DNA of 64,000 nucleotides from Zoogloeaceae bacterium (GTDB lineage Bacteria > Pseudomonadota > Gammaproteobacteria > Burkholderiales > Rhodocyclaceae). The stretch lies in the NCBI GenBank assembly GCA_031277315.1, contig JAITMP010000025.1, positions 28,831 through 92,830 on the forward strand, given 5' to 3'. Positions within the stretch are counted from its first letter, which is position 1, and every line of letters begins with the position of its first letter. Shown one piece after another: positions 37,931 through 48,768 of the stretch. Below the pieces are notes generated by a model. That model did not search any database and was not told the DNA's origin. It saw only the letters and a list, made by a program, of their open reading frames with translations. The position numbers and the translations under genes are program-made.

Positions 37931-38476
37931 TTACAACCCCTTCACCGCATACACCGCCGGCAGATTGCGCCAGGCGCCGCCGACGTCCATGCCGAAGCCG
38001 AAGACGTAGCGGTTGGGCAGACGCACGCCGACAAAATCCGCCTGCGCCGGCTTGTCGCGCCCGATGTCCTTGTCGGCGAAGACGGCGATGCGGCAATCCT
38101 GCGCGCCCTGCTCCAGCAAGCGCCGTTTGATGGCGGCCAGCGTGACGCCCTCGTCGAGAATGTCGTCCAGCACCAGCACCGTTCGCCCGGCAACGGCAGC
38201 GCGCGGCGGCGCGATCCAGGACAACGCGCCGCCGGCGGTGGCATCGCCGTAACGGCTGACATGCAGGCAATCGAAGTCGAGCGGAAAATCCAGCAGCGGC
38301 AGCAAATGCCCGGCGAATACCGCCGCGCCGCTCATCACCGCGAACACCAGCGGATGCGTCTCGCGCAGAGCGGCGGAAATTTCTTCGGCAACACGGCGCA
38401 CCGCCGCCGCGACCTGCTGTTCGGTGACGAGCAAATCAGCCTCGGCGCGAATCCGCCCGGCTTCGGCGGGCGTCAT
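37931..38476 (-). CDS. hpt: Hypoxanthine-guanine phosphoribosyltransferase
   Basis: 181 residues. Type I PRTase; the PRPP loop [16 protein letters not shown] is near residues 99-114 and the purine-specificity part is [17 protein letters not shown]. This form (longer amino terminus, DILDEGVT) is the one often found beside methylthioinosine phosphorylase. Overlaps galU by four bases. Confidence 0.93.
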   Translation of the reverse strand: MTPAEAGRIRAEADLLVTEQQVAAAVRRVAEEISAALRETHPLVFAVMSGAAVFAGHLLPLLDFPLDFDCLHVSRYGDATAGGALSWIAPPRAAVAGRTVLVLDDILDEGVTLAAIKRRLLEQGAQDCRIAVFADKDIGRDKPAQADFVGVRLPNRYVFGFGMDVGGAWRNLPAVYAVKGL

Positions 38477-39345
38477 GCCGGGCGGCGCTGCTTGAGATAG
38501 GCGCCGAACGCCGCGCCGATCTCGGCGTGGCGCAAGCCGAATTCGATCGTCGCCTGAAGATAGCCGAGCTTCGAGCCGCAGTCGTAGCGCACGCCCTCGT
38601 AGCGATAGGCCAGCACCTGCTGTTCATTCATCAGCGAAGCGATGCCGTCGGTCAATTGAATTTCGCCGCCCGAGCCGGGCCGGATTTTTTCCAGATGATG
38701 AAAGATGCGCGGCGTCAGCACATAGCGCCCGACAACCGCCAGCGTCGACGGCGCTTCTTCGGGCTTCGGCTTCTCGACGATGGCGGAAACCTGCTCGACG
38801 CGCCGGGCCAGCGGATGCGCGGCGACGATGCCGTAACTGCGCGTCTCCTCGCGCGGCACATCCTGCACGCCGAGTATCGAGCACTGATAGTCGTTGTAGG
38901 CATCGACCATCTGCCGCATCACCGGCGGCTCGCCGTCGAGCAGATCGTCGGCGAGTAGCACGGCAAACGGCGCGTCGCCGACCGCCGGCTGCGCGCACAG
39001 CACGGCATGCCCCAGACCAAGCGCCTCGGACTGGCGGATGTAGATGCAATTGATGTTCTTCGGAATCATGCCGCGCACGAAATTGAGCAACTCGTTTTTG
39101 CCGCGCGCCGCCAGTTCCGATTCGAGTTCATACGCCTTGTCGAAATGATCCTCGATGGCCCGTTTCGAGCGCCCGGTGACGAACACCATGTCGGTGATCC
39201 CCGCCGCCACCGCCTCCTCCACCGCATACTGGATCAACGGCTTGTCGACGATCGGCAGCATCTCCTTCGGACTCGCCTTGGTGGCCGGCAGAAAACGGCT
39301 GCCCAGACCGGCCACGGGAAAAACCGCTTTGGTTACTTTGTTCAT
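38473..39345 (-). CDS. galU: UTP--glucose-1-phosphate uridylyltransferase
   Basis: 290 residues. Makes UDP-glucose. Nucleotide-binding motif [25 protein letters not shown] (in parts) at about 8-32, [11 protein letters not shown] near 190, GEIQLTDGI near 225. Start at [18 protein letters not shown] ten bases upstream. Unusually coupled to hpt by an ATGA overlap. Confidence 0.96.
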   Translation of the reverse strand: MNKVTKAVFPVAGLGSRFLPATKASPKEMLPIVDKPLIQYAVEEAVAAGITDMVFVTGRSKRAIEDHFDKAYELESELAARGKNELLNFVRGMIPKNINCIYIRQSEALGLGHAVLCAQPAVGDAPFAVLLADDLLDGEPPVMRQMVDAYNDYQCSILGVQDVPREETRSYGIVAAHPLARRVEQVSAIVEKPKPEEAPSTLAVVGRYVLTPRIFHHLEKIRPGSGGEIQLTDGIASLMNEQQVLAYRYEGVRYDCGSKLGYLQATIEFGLRHAEIGAAFGAYLKQRRPA

Positions 39346-39417
39346 GTGGTCAGTAATTTCCTTGATGATCAAATACTAAAACCTGTCTCAAAATTGAAGA
39401 CACATGAATTTTGCATC

Positions 39418-39445
39418 GTCATTCCCGCGCAAGCGGGAATCCATG
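39418..39445. repeat. GTCATTCCCGCGCAAGCGGG-type repeat
   Basis: Palindrome ATTCCCGC-GCAA-GCGGGAAT followed by CCATG and a T run. It resembles the short dRS3-like inverted repeats of Neisseria and other betaproteobacteria. Between galU and ligA; on either strand it could end transcription. Confidence 0.65.
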
Positions 39446-39511
39446 TTTTTTATTAATTGAATTGGAAGAAGCATTCTACCTTCAACCCCGGCTGTGAATT
39501 GAACGGAACGC

Positions 39512-41920
<2,409 letters not shown>

Positions 41921-41982
41921 TCAAACTTCATGAGCCGCCATTGAAATGGGGATCGCTAAAACTGCCGGAGACAGTAATGCAG

Positions 41983-42011
41983 GCAGGGACGGAGTGAAAC
42001 GGGATCCCGGC
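41983..42011. repeat. Degenerate REP-like inverted repeat
   Basis: GCAGGGACGGAGTGAAACGG and following GATCCCGGC resemble the second arm of the REP pair at 54792-54820 (GCTGGGATTCCGTTTCACTC, read in reverse complement). Confidence 0.5.
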
Positions 42012-42030
42012 ATTTGCCGTTCAAAGCCCA

Positions 42031-42075
42031 AATTAACCGGCAGCGAAGTCATCCGGGGTAAGCGCAACGTTAGAC
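42031..42075 (-). repeat. Possible degenerate attC site
   Basis: On the minus strand, GTCTAAC (matching RYYYAAC) lies just after the lipoprotein stop, where a cassette's attC should begin, but the other end GTTAATT departs from GTTRRRY and the arms pair poorly. Probably a decayed site. Confidence 0.35.
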
Positions 42076-42091
42076 ACCGATCAGCGAGTTA

Positions 42092-42568
42092 TTATTTTTG
42101 AGCATCAACCGGTTCAGTGCCCAATACCGGCTGGCCTTCGTTCTCTGATCCACGATCAAATACCAGCGTTTTGCCAAAAATAAGTCGAATCCAGGTTGGG
42201 TAGGTGTAGGCAGTGCCTTTATTGTGATCAATGATTGCGCCAATGCCGCCGCCTAGAATGATGTTGCCGAACATACCTCCATTAGCGCGAGAAATTGCGC
42301 GAGCGACTGCATCAGGATTTTCGGGGTGTTTGCAAACAACGTCCAAATCTTTGCCAGATCGATGAACTTGTACGGTATCACCAGATTTCGCGGTTACAGC
42401 GCCATAATCATTAGTCATTTTGCATTCTGCGCCGGTAACGAAGCTGCCTTCGGCGGTTTTTGTTTCGAGCTTTATAGTTTGATTGGAATCGTTGACAACC
42501 GTGGCGCAGCCAACAAGGGCCAGCGATGCCATAAAAGCTGCGAGGATAGTGACTATTTTGCGAAACAT
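42092..42568 (-). CDS. Cassette-borne putative lipoprotein
   Basis: 158 residues from ATG at 42568 with AGGAG five bases upstream (six bases inside a longer frame). Lipobox ALVGCATVV puts the lipidated Cys near residue 20. The remainder is a beta-rich domain with a glycine-rich hydrophobic segment (NIILGGGIGAIID). Resembles small outer-membrane lipoproteins; not recognised further. AT-richer than ligA and zipA, and positioned as the third integron cassette. Confidence 0.75.
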   Translation of the reverse strand: MFRKIVTILAAFMASLALVGCATVVNDSNQTIKLETKTAEGSFVTGAECKMTNDYGAVTAKSGDTVQVHRSGKDLDVVCKHPENPDAVARAISRANGGMFGNIILGGGIGAIIDHNKGTAYTYPTWIRLIFGKTLVFDRGSENEGQPVLGTEPVDAQK

Positions 42569-42592
42569 AAGCACTCCTGTAAGTAGATAAAA

Positions 42593-42653
42593 GCCTAACG
42601 GGTATGAGTTAAGCGACCCGCGTCAGCGCGTCCGCTTGAACGAAGGGTTAGGC
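42593..42653 (-). repeat. Integron attC recombination site 1
   Basis: 61 bases bounded by GCCTAAC and GTTAGGC on both strands. On the minus strand it reads GCCTAAC-CCTTC-GTTCAAGCGGAC ... GCTTAACTC-ATACCC-GTTAGGC, the classic aadA-like attC layout: complementary GTTCAAGC/GCTTAAC boxes with one unpaired base, and a variable loop. The stop codon of the neighbouring gene lies inside the first GCCTAAC box. Confidence 0.93.
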
Positions 42654-43109
42654 CAACTGGTGAGCTGAGGTAATGAGCACATAAGCATATATTTCTCCGT
42701 TAGGAATGCGATAGGCACCTGCGGCAGACAGATACTTACATGCAAGAGCGGTTAGCTCCCAAGCCATTGATTCATCGCACTCCACACGTTCGTTTGCAAA
42801 TAGCTCAAAGCCGGTAATGGATTGAAGCTCCTTGATTCGTGACGACTGTTCGCGCACAGCTGGCGGCAGCTGCTCATTTGCCCATGCCCATAACAGGTTT
42901 TGCCGCGAAGGCACGTGAGTAGCCACCGGAATAACAAGAGCCTTGATTTTTGGCGTATCGCCGTCAAGAAACGTGAGCGTCCCCGCCATGAAGTCAACGA
43001 AGAATTTTTCGTAATTTCCAATGCCATACGTAGCTGACAGCGTGGCTTGTTTTGTTTCCAATTCCTCAACCGATTGGGCAAGGTAGGTGTCAAATTCAGA
43101 GCCAGTCAT
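42648..43109 (-). CDS. Cassette-borne hypothetical protein (DUF6882-like)
   Basis: 153 residues. No signal peptide. The segment LLWAWANEQLPPAVREQSS and the closing IYAYVLITS recall small cytosolic proteins of the DUF6882 group, which are frequent in integron cassettes; this match is from memory and weak. TAA stop lies within attC1. No clear ribosome binding site. Confidence 0.75.
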   Translation of the reverse strand: MTGSEFDTYLAQSVEELETKQATLSATYGIGNYEKFFVDFMAGTLTFLDGDTPKIKALVIPVATHVPSRQNLLWAWANEQLPPAVREQSSRIKELQSITGFELFANERVECDESMAWELTALACKYLSAAGAYRIPNGEIYAYVLITSAHQLA

Positions 43110-43125
43110 GCTTATGGTTTTGAAA

Positions 43126-43189
43126 GCCTAACGGGTATGAGTTGAGCGGCGGCTTGCGTCAGCGGGTCCGCTTGAACGAAGGGTTAGGC
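43126..43189 (-). repeat. Integron attC recombination site 2
   Basis: 64 bases bounded by GCCTAAC and GTTAGGC; same GTTCAAGCGGAC and CTCAACTCATACCC boxes as attC1, differing mainly in the central loop (GCTGACGCAAGCCGCC on the minus strand). Confidence 0.93.
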
Positions 43190-43198
43190 AAAATTGGC

Positions 43199-43402
43199 TC
43201 ATTCGTCACGCCCATAGCATTGTGGAGGAAGCTCTTCAAATGCTGCTTGAGGGCCTTCGACTTTCCAAATATCAACACAACACCCACATCCGTCATTTTC
43301 TGAGACAGAATCGAGCTTGTCCTTCCAGCGCGAGAACCACAACTCAATCGCTGCGACTTCTGACAAATCACTAACATCAACAATTACTGTTGCCTTTGCC
43401 AT
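43199..43402 (-). CDS. Cassette-borne small hypothetical protein
   Basis: 67 residues ending nine bases before attC2. Opens MAKATVIVDVSDLSEVAAIELW and contains the cysteine cluster GCGCC near residues 39-43. No family recognised. An overlapping frame (43159-43383) ending PNPSFKRTR was set aside because that tail is the translation of an attC box. Confidence 0.6.
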   Translation of the reverse strand: MAKATVIVDVSDLSEVAAIELWFSRWKDKLDSVSENDGCGCCVDIWKVEGPQAAFEELPPQCYGRDE

Positions 43403-43453
43403 AAAGAATCCATGACGTCATATACTTCCATTATGAAGCGTTTGGAATCTTAA

Positions 43454-43460
43454 ACCTAAC
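43454..43460 (-). other. Possible proximal cassette boundary (GTTRRRY core)
   Basis: GTTAGGT on the minus strand fits the GTTRRRY crossover core and stands upstream of the first cassette, where an attI or truncated attC would end. The 100 bases beyond it, up to zipA, show no integrase gene or pairing half-site. Confidence 0.4.
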
Positions 43461-43562
43461 TACAACTAGCCACATAAATCGGCTCATATTCCGGACACGT
43501 CAAAGGGATCAGCATCATTCAGCTTCCTCTGCCATCGTGCCCCCCCGAAGGAGAGGGAGAAA

Positions 43563-44687
43563 TCAGGAAAACAGGCGTAGCGCCTGCGCGCTGCCGGCGG
43601 GCAGGTTTCGCGCCGCCATCTGTTGCTCTATTTCGACAATCTTGTCGTGGATCAGGGTTAGCGCGCTGTCGGGAAGCGGGGCACGGTTGTCGTCGACCAG
43701 GCTGCCGCCCAGGCCGATGGCAAGCTGCTTGGCGATGACGACCATGCGGTCGAAAACGTTGGCGCCGCCGGTAACGCGCGGCACATCGAGCGTGAAGGTG
43801 ACGCCGTGCGTGGCGAGCGTGTTCATCGCGTCGGCGACGAACGGCGCGGCTTCGAGATTCGAGAGGGTGAACAGCGTCGCGCCGGCATCGTCGAGGGCGT
43901 GGAACATGCCGTCTTCGCCCAGGCTCAGCCCGCCGGCTTCGGCAAGGCCACGCAAGCGGGCGCCGGAGAACGGCGCTGCGGTGGCGGCGACGTTGAGGCC
44001 GATCTGGATATCGACGCCGGCGCAGAAGCGGTCGACCTCGGCGGCGCGCGCCAGAATGTCGTTACGCGCCGGCAGGTCGGCGACGGCGAGAAACAGGTCG
44101 GCCATGTGCTGCACGCCGTTGAAGAAGAGAGTCAGTTCGGAATCGGTCAGGGGGCCGCGGCGGTCGGCCAGTTGCAGCGCCGCCCGCAGGCGGCAGTAGT
44201 CACCGGCGCCGTTGGCCGTCAGCCGTTCCCAGACACCGGCGCGCTCATCGAACCCGCACCAGACAAGCTGCCGGTCGAGCTTGTCCATGACCAACCGCTG
44301 GGTCTGCAGCAGGTAAGCGCCGCCGACCGGATCGGCGGATTCAAAGCGCACGATGCAGTCGATGGCCGGATCGGCGAGTTCATGCGGCGGTTCGCCGAGG
44401 GGGGCGCGTTCGCCGCTGGCCGGGGTTGCGTCCTGTGCCACACCCTGCGCCACGCCCTGCGTCGCATCATCAGCCGCAAAGACGCTCGGTTCAATTCGTT
44501 CAGCGGAGGCCGCCGCAGCGGAGGCGTCTGCCGTTGGCTGACGGCCAAGCAGCACGTCGGGATGATCGCTGGAGAAAATGCGCTCGGCCAGTTTGCGGTG
44601 CTTGCGCTCCTGCCACTTGTTGTAGACGAGCACCGCGACCACCAGCGCGACGCCAAGCGCGATGAGGGAAAGTTGAAGATCGCTCAT
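43563..44687 (-). CDS. zipA: Cell-division protein ZipA homologue
   Basis: 374 residues. One amino-terminal membrane helix (LSLIALGVALVVAVLVYN), a low-complexity linker, and a carboxy-terminal ZipA FtsZ-binding-like domain (GGLSLGEDGMFHAL ... LFTLSNLEAAPF ... GVTFTLDVPRVTGG). Betaproteobacterial ZipA proteins are diverse; identity rests on layout and on the smc-zipA-ligA neighbourhood. Overlaps smc by four bases. Confidence 0.85.
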   Translation of the reverse strand: MSDLQLSLIALGVALVVAVLVYNKWQERKHRKLAERIFSSDHPDVLLGRQPTADASAAAASAERIEPSVFAADDATQGVAQGVAQDATPASGERAPLGEPPHELADPAIDCIVRFESADPVGGAYLLQTQRLVMDKLDRQLVWCGFDERAGVWERLTANGAGDYCRLRAALQLADRRGPLTDSELTLFFNGVQHMADLFLAVADLPARNDILARAAEVDRFCAGVDIQIGLNVAATAAPFSGARLRGLAEAGGLSLGEDGMFHALDDAGATLFTLSNLEAAPFVADAMNTLATHGVTFTLDVPRVTGGANVFDRMVVIAKQLAIGLGGSLVDDNRAPLPDSALTLIHDKIVEIEQQMAARNLPAGSAQALRLFS

Positions 44688-47600
44688 GCCGCCACCGCCT
44701 CGTCGCTCATGCGCAGCGCCTCCTCGATATCCACTTCGACGACGCGGGAGACGCCCTGCTCCTGCATGGTGACGCCGATCAACTGGCGCGCCATCTCCAT
44801 CGTGATCTTGTTGTGCGTGATGAACAGAAACTGGGTCTGCGCCGACATCCGTTTCACCATTTCGCAGAAGCGCTCGGTATTGGTGTCGTCGAGCGGCGCA
44901 TCCACCTCGTCGAGCATGCAGAACGGCGCCGGATTAAGCTGGAACAGCGAGAACACCAGCGCGATGGCGGTAAGCGCCTTCTCTCCGCCGGAGAGCAGAT
45001 GGATGGTGCTGTTCTTCTTGCCGGGCGGCTGCGCCATGACTTGAATGCCGGCGTCGAGAATCTCCTCGCCGGTGAGGATCAGCCGCGCCTCGCCGCCGCC
45101 GAACAACTGCGGGAAGAGCGTGCCGAACTGGCGATTGACGTTGTTGTACGTGTCCTGCAATTGCTCGCGCGTCTCGCGGTCGATGCGGCGGATGGCGCTC
45201 TCCAGCGTGTCGATGGCCTGGGTCAGATCTTCCGACTGGCTGTCGAGGAAGCCCTTGCGTTCCTGCGAAGCGTTCAGTTCGTCGAGGGCGGCAAGGTTCA
45301 CCGGGCCGAGCGCCTCGATCTCGGCGCCGAGCCGGGCGATGTCGCCGGCCAGCAGCGGCTCGCGCACTTCGCGCGTCAGTTCCGGCGTCAGCGCCGCCTC
45401 GTCGGCATGCGCCTCGGCCAGGCGGGCGGCATATTGCTCCTCGTTCAACTGGGCGGCTTGTTCTTTCAGGCGCAAGTCGCCGATGCGATCGCGCAGCGGA
45501 TTCAGGCTCTGCTCGGTTTTCAGCCGCGCTTCCTCGATCTGGCGCAAGCCGGCGGCGGCGCCTTCGAGCGCGTCGCGCTGGCCGGCGAGCGCGTTCTCGC
45601 AATGCTGGCGGGCGGCCAGCGCCTGCTGCAACTGCGCTTCGGCGGCGTTTTCGTTGATCGACTCGCGCTCCTCGCGCCGCGCCGTTGTCTCGGCGGCGAT
45701 GCGCTCGATCTGCGTTCGCGCCACTTCACGCGAGCGGCCGATTTCCTCCAGCTTGCCCGAGCACTCGCGCTCGGCGAAGCCCGCTTCCTGCACCTCCCGC
45801 GCCAGCGCCTGCTCGACGGCGCGCTGCTCGCGCAAGGCGGCGTCGTGGCGGCGATTCTCCTCGCCGGCGGCCTCCAGCCGGGCGCGCAGTTCCCGCACCA
45901 CGCCGGTCAACCGCGCCACTTCGCCCTCGGCAAGCTGCCGGCGGCCGCGCTCGGCTTCCTCGCCAGCGGCGATTTCCGCCAGATCGGCGTCGATCCGGGC
46001 CAGACGCGCTTCATGGCGCTGCACCGCCTCGCCCAGCTTGACGGCTTCGACCTGCGCGGCATGCGCCGCTTGCTGCAACTCCTGCGCTTCGCGCTGCGCG
46101 TCGGCTAAATGGCGGCGGTGATCGGCAAGGCCGGTTTCGGCGGCGGTCAGCGTCGCGGCGGCGACGCCGGCCTCGTTCTCCAGCGTCTGGCATTCCGTTT
46201 CCAACTGCCCGATCTCGCGCTGGCGCTCGATGACGCCGTGGGTGCGCGCCTCGGGCGCGTAGAGCATCAAGCCGTGGCGCGACACCAGATGACCGGCCTG
46301 ATTCACCCACAGGCGGCCAGCCGGCAGACCGGCGCAGCCGGCGGCCAAGCCGCCGATGTCGTTCGTGACATAGACGCCGGTCAGCCATTCGGTGAGGGCG
46401 CTGTCCCAGCGCGGATCGCCGCAGCGCACTTTGTCGCGCAGGGGCGTATCGGCATCGAGGCCGGCGATTTCGCCCGCCGGCGCGGCATGCGCGGCGTCGC
46501 CGGCGAACACCAGCGCCAGCGTCGCCGGCGGCGGATCGGCCAGCGCCCGTCCGGCGGCCGATGGGTCGACGCCGGCCAGCGCGCCGAGACGCTCGCGCAG
46601 CACGGCTTCAAGCGCGGTTTCCCAACCCGGCTCGACTTTCAGGCTGGACCAGATCGGCTCGGCGGCATCGAGGCCCTGGCGCTTCAGCCAGTCGCCCAGC
46701 TTGCCTTCCTGCTGGACGCGGCTTTGCAGTTGCTTGAGCGCGTCACGGCGGGCGCGCGCTTCGGTCAAGCGCCCCGAGGCGCTGGCCTGAGCCTCGGCGG
46801 CTTCGCGGCGCTGCGCCTCGTATTCGGGCAGGCGCTGTTGCAGTTCGGCGACGCGACCGCGGCGGGCTTCGGTTCCGGCGTGGAGTTCGGCGACGCGCGA
46901 TTGCAAGACCGCCAGCGCGGCGGCGTCGGGCGGCGCGATCTCGCCGCGTTCCACCTCCAGCCGGTCGCGGCGCTGCGTCAGGGCTTCGAGCGTTTTGTCG
47001 GCGTGGCTCTTGTGCGCTTCCTCGACGCGCAAGCCCTGCTCGGCTTGCGCCAGTTCGCGGCGCAGGGCGGCGGCAGCTTCCTCCGCCGCTTTCAGGGCGC
47101 GCTCCGCCTCGGGCAGGCGGGCGGCGGCTTCCTCGTGGCGGGCGGCGGCGGCCTGGGCGCGCTGCGCGGCGTTCTCCTGCAATTCCTTCCAGCGCGCCTC
47201 GTCGCGGTCGAGCGTTTGCGCCTGAGCGCGCCATTGACCGTCTTCCGCTTCGAGTTGCGTCAGGCGCGATTCCACTTTCTGGCGCAGATCGCGCAGATGG
47301 CCGAGTTCGGTTTCCAGCCGCTGCACTTCGGTGTTGGCGGCGAACATCTCGCTCTGCGCGGCATGCAGGGCGTCGCTGGCGGCGTAGTGGGCGCTGCGCG
47401 CCGTCTCGACGCGGGCTTCCAGTTCGCGCAGGCTGGCGGTTTCGGCTTCCAGCCGGAGCGCGGCCTGTTCGACGTTACGCGCCAGCTTCTCGCGCTGCTC
47501 CCGCGCTTCGTTGCGCTTGTAGAGCCAGAGCAGGTTTTGCCGGCGCTCAAGCTGGGCGTGCAGTTCGCGGTACTGCCGGGCGACCTCGGCCTGATCCGTC

Positions 47601-48223
47601 AGCTTTTCGATCTGGTGGCCGAGTTCGTTGCGGATATCCTCGACGCGGGCCAGATTCTCGCGTGCGTCGGAGAGACGGTTTTCCGTCTCGCGGCGGCGCT
47701 CCTTGTATTTGGTGATCCCCGCCGCCTCCTCAAGGAAGAAGCGCAGTTCCTCCGGCTTCGCCTCGATGATGCGCGAGATCATGCCTTGCTCGATGATGGC
47801 GTAAGCGCGCGGCCCCAGGCCGGTGCCCATGAAAAGGTCGATCACGTCGCGGCGGCGGACGTGAATGTTGTTGATGTAATACGACGATTCGCCATCGCGG
47901 TCGAGCACGCGCTTGACCGCGATCTCGGTGTACTGCGACCACTGACCGCTGGCGCGCCCCTGGCTGTTGTCGAAATGCAGTTCGACGCTGGCGCGGCCCA
48001 CCGGCTTGCGCTGGCCGGAACCGTTGAAAATCACGTCCTGCATGGATTCGCCGCGCAAGGCGGCAGCTTTGGATTCGCCCAGCACCCAGCGCACGGCGTC
48101 AATGACGTTCGATTTGCCGCAGCCGTTGGGGCCGACCACGCCGACGAGCTGGCCCGGCGTCAGGACGGAAGTGGGATCGACGAAGGTCTTGAACCCGGCA
48201 AGTTTCAGCTTGGTTAAACGCAC
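44684..48223 (-). CDS. smc: Chromosome partition protein Smc
   Basis: 1179 residues from a GTG start. Walker A GPNGCGKS at 31-38 in the amino-terminal head, two long coiled coils around a hinge near residues 510-650, and the carboxy-terminal head with signature LLSGGEKALTAIALVF and Walker B FCMLDEVDAPLDD. Works with ScpA/ScpB in chromosome folding. Confidence 0.97.
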   Translation of the reverse strand: MRLTKLKLAGFKTFVDPTSVLTPGQLVGVVGPNGCGKSNVIDAVRWVLGESKAAALRGESMQDVIFNGSGQRKPVGRASVELHFDNSQGRASGQWSQYTEIAVKRVLDRDGESSYYINNIHVRRRDVIDLFMGTGLGPRAYAIIEQGMISRIIEAKPEELRFFLEEAAGITKYKERRRETENRLSDARENLARVEDIRNELGHQIEKLTDQAEVARQYRELHAQLERRQNLLWLYKRNEAREQREKLARNVEQAALRLEAETASLRELEARVETARSAHYAASDALHAAQSEMFAANTEVQRLETELGHLRDLRQKVESRLTQLEAEDGQWRAQAQTLDRDEARWKELQENAAQRAQAAAARHEEAAARLPEAERALKAAEEAAAALRRELAQAEQGLRVEEAHKSHADKTLEALTQRRDRLEVERGEIAPPDAAALAVLQSRVAELHAGTEARRGRVAELQQRLPEYEAQRREAAEAQASASGRLTEARARRDALKQLQSRVQQEGKLGDWLKRQGLDAAEPIWSSLKVEPGWETALEAVLRERLGALAGVDPSAAGRALADPPPATLALVFAGDAAHAAPAGEIAGLDADTPLRDKVRCGDPRWDSALTEWLTGVYVTNDIGGLAAGCAGLPAGRLWVNQAGHLVSRHGLMLYAPEARTHGVIERQREIGQLETECQTLENEAGVAAATLTAAETGLADHRRHLADAQREAQELQQAAHAAQVEAVKLGEAVQRHEARLARIDADLAEIAAGEEAERGRRQLAEGEVARLTGVVRELRARLEAAGEENRRHDAALREQRAVEQALAREVQEAGFAERECSGKLEEIGRSREVARTQIERIAAETTARREERESINENAAEAQLQQALAARQHCENALAGQRDALEGAAAGLRQIEEARLKTEQSLNPLRDRIGDLRLKEQAAQLNEEQYAARLAEAHADEAALTPELTREVREPLLAGDIARLGAEIEALGPVNLAALDELNASQERKGFLDSQSEDLTQAIDTLESAIRRIDRETREQLQDTYNNVNRQFGTLFPQLFGGGEARLILTGEEILDAGIQVMAQPPGKKNSTIHLLSGGEKALTAIALVFSLFQLNPAPFCMLDEVDAPLDDTNTERFCEMVKRMSAQTQFLFITHNKITMEMARQLIGVTMQEQGVSRVVEVDIEEALRMSDEAVAA

Positions 48224-48296
48224 GTTTCAGAAGACTCTGTTTTGAATGAAAAACGGCACAAATGGAGGATGCCGATGAGGGATAACGCAAGGCGCT

Positions 48297-48302
48297 TATA
48301 AT
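48297..48302 (+). promoter_or_regulatory. Consensus -10 box upstream of queF
   Basis: TATAAT 34 bases before the queF ATG. No convincing -35 at the right distance (GATGAG at 48274). No preQ1 riboswitch was found in the 110-base leader. Confidence 0.35.
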
Positions 48303-48335
48303 ACCATCTTCGCCACCCGCCCCGAGCCTGCCGGC

Positions 48336-48752
48336 ATGCCTTCCCGCCCCTCGAAAACCCTCGACACCTTCCCCAACCCGGCGCCGTCGCGGGATTACCT
48401 GATTCACATGGAAATTCCCGAATTCACCTGTCTTTGCCCCAAGACCGGGCAGCCGGATTTCGCCACGCTGCTGCTCGACTACATCCCGGATCAAACCTGC
48501 GTCGAATTGAAAAGCCTGAAACTTTACGTCTGGTCTTTCCGCAATGAAGGCGCATTCCACGAAGCCGTCACCAACCGCATCCTCGACGATCTGGCCAAAG
48601 CCGTCCGGCCCCGCTTCATGCGTCTGACCGCCCGCTTCTACGTGCGCGGCGGCATCTTCACCACGGTCGTGGCGGAACACCGCAAAAAAAGCTGGGAGCC
48701 GCAACCGAAAATCGACCTCGACGCTTTTCCGGCGCAATCGAATACGCGCTAA
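48336..48752 (+). CDS. queF: NADPH-dependent 7-cyano-7-deazaguanine reductase QueF
   Basis: 138 residues, the short unimodular form. Reduces preQ0 to preQ1 in queuosine synthesis. Catalytic Cys34 in [14 protein letters not shown] with Asp41, the [21 protein letters not shown] specificity block and the RGGI stretch are present. Divergent from smc and convergent with corA. Confidence 0.95.
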   Translation: MPSRPSKTLDTFPNPAPSRDYLIHMEIPEFTCLCPKTGQPDFATLLLDYIPDQTCVELKSLKLYVWSFRNEGAFHEAVTNRILDDLAKAVRPRFMRLTARFYVRGGIFTTVVAEHRKKSWEPQPKIDLDAFPAQSNTR

Positions 48753-48768
48753 AAGCTGTCACTGCCGA

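Noticed and set aside
43159..43383. 74-codon frame on the minus strand ending PNPSFKRTR
   Set aside because: The tail is a translation of the attC2 arm, a common artefact in cassette arrays; the overlapping frame at 43199-43402 ends correctly before attC.
43461..43562. attI site or insertion-sequence end upstream of the cassettes
   Set aside because: No repeat partner, integrase or recognisable core beyond the single GTTAGGT.
46109..48217. 702-codon open frame on the plus strand
   Set aside because: Antisense of smc, reflecting third-position GC bias.
48224..48335. Possible preQ1 riboswitch before queF
   Set aside because: No preQ1-I or preQ1-II pseudoknot pattern is visible in the leader.
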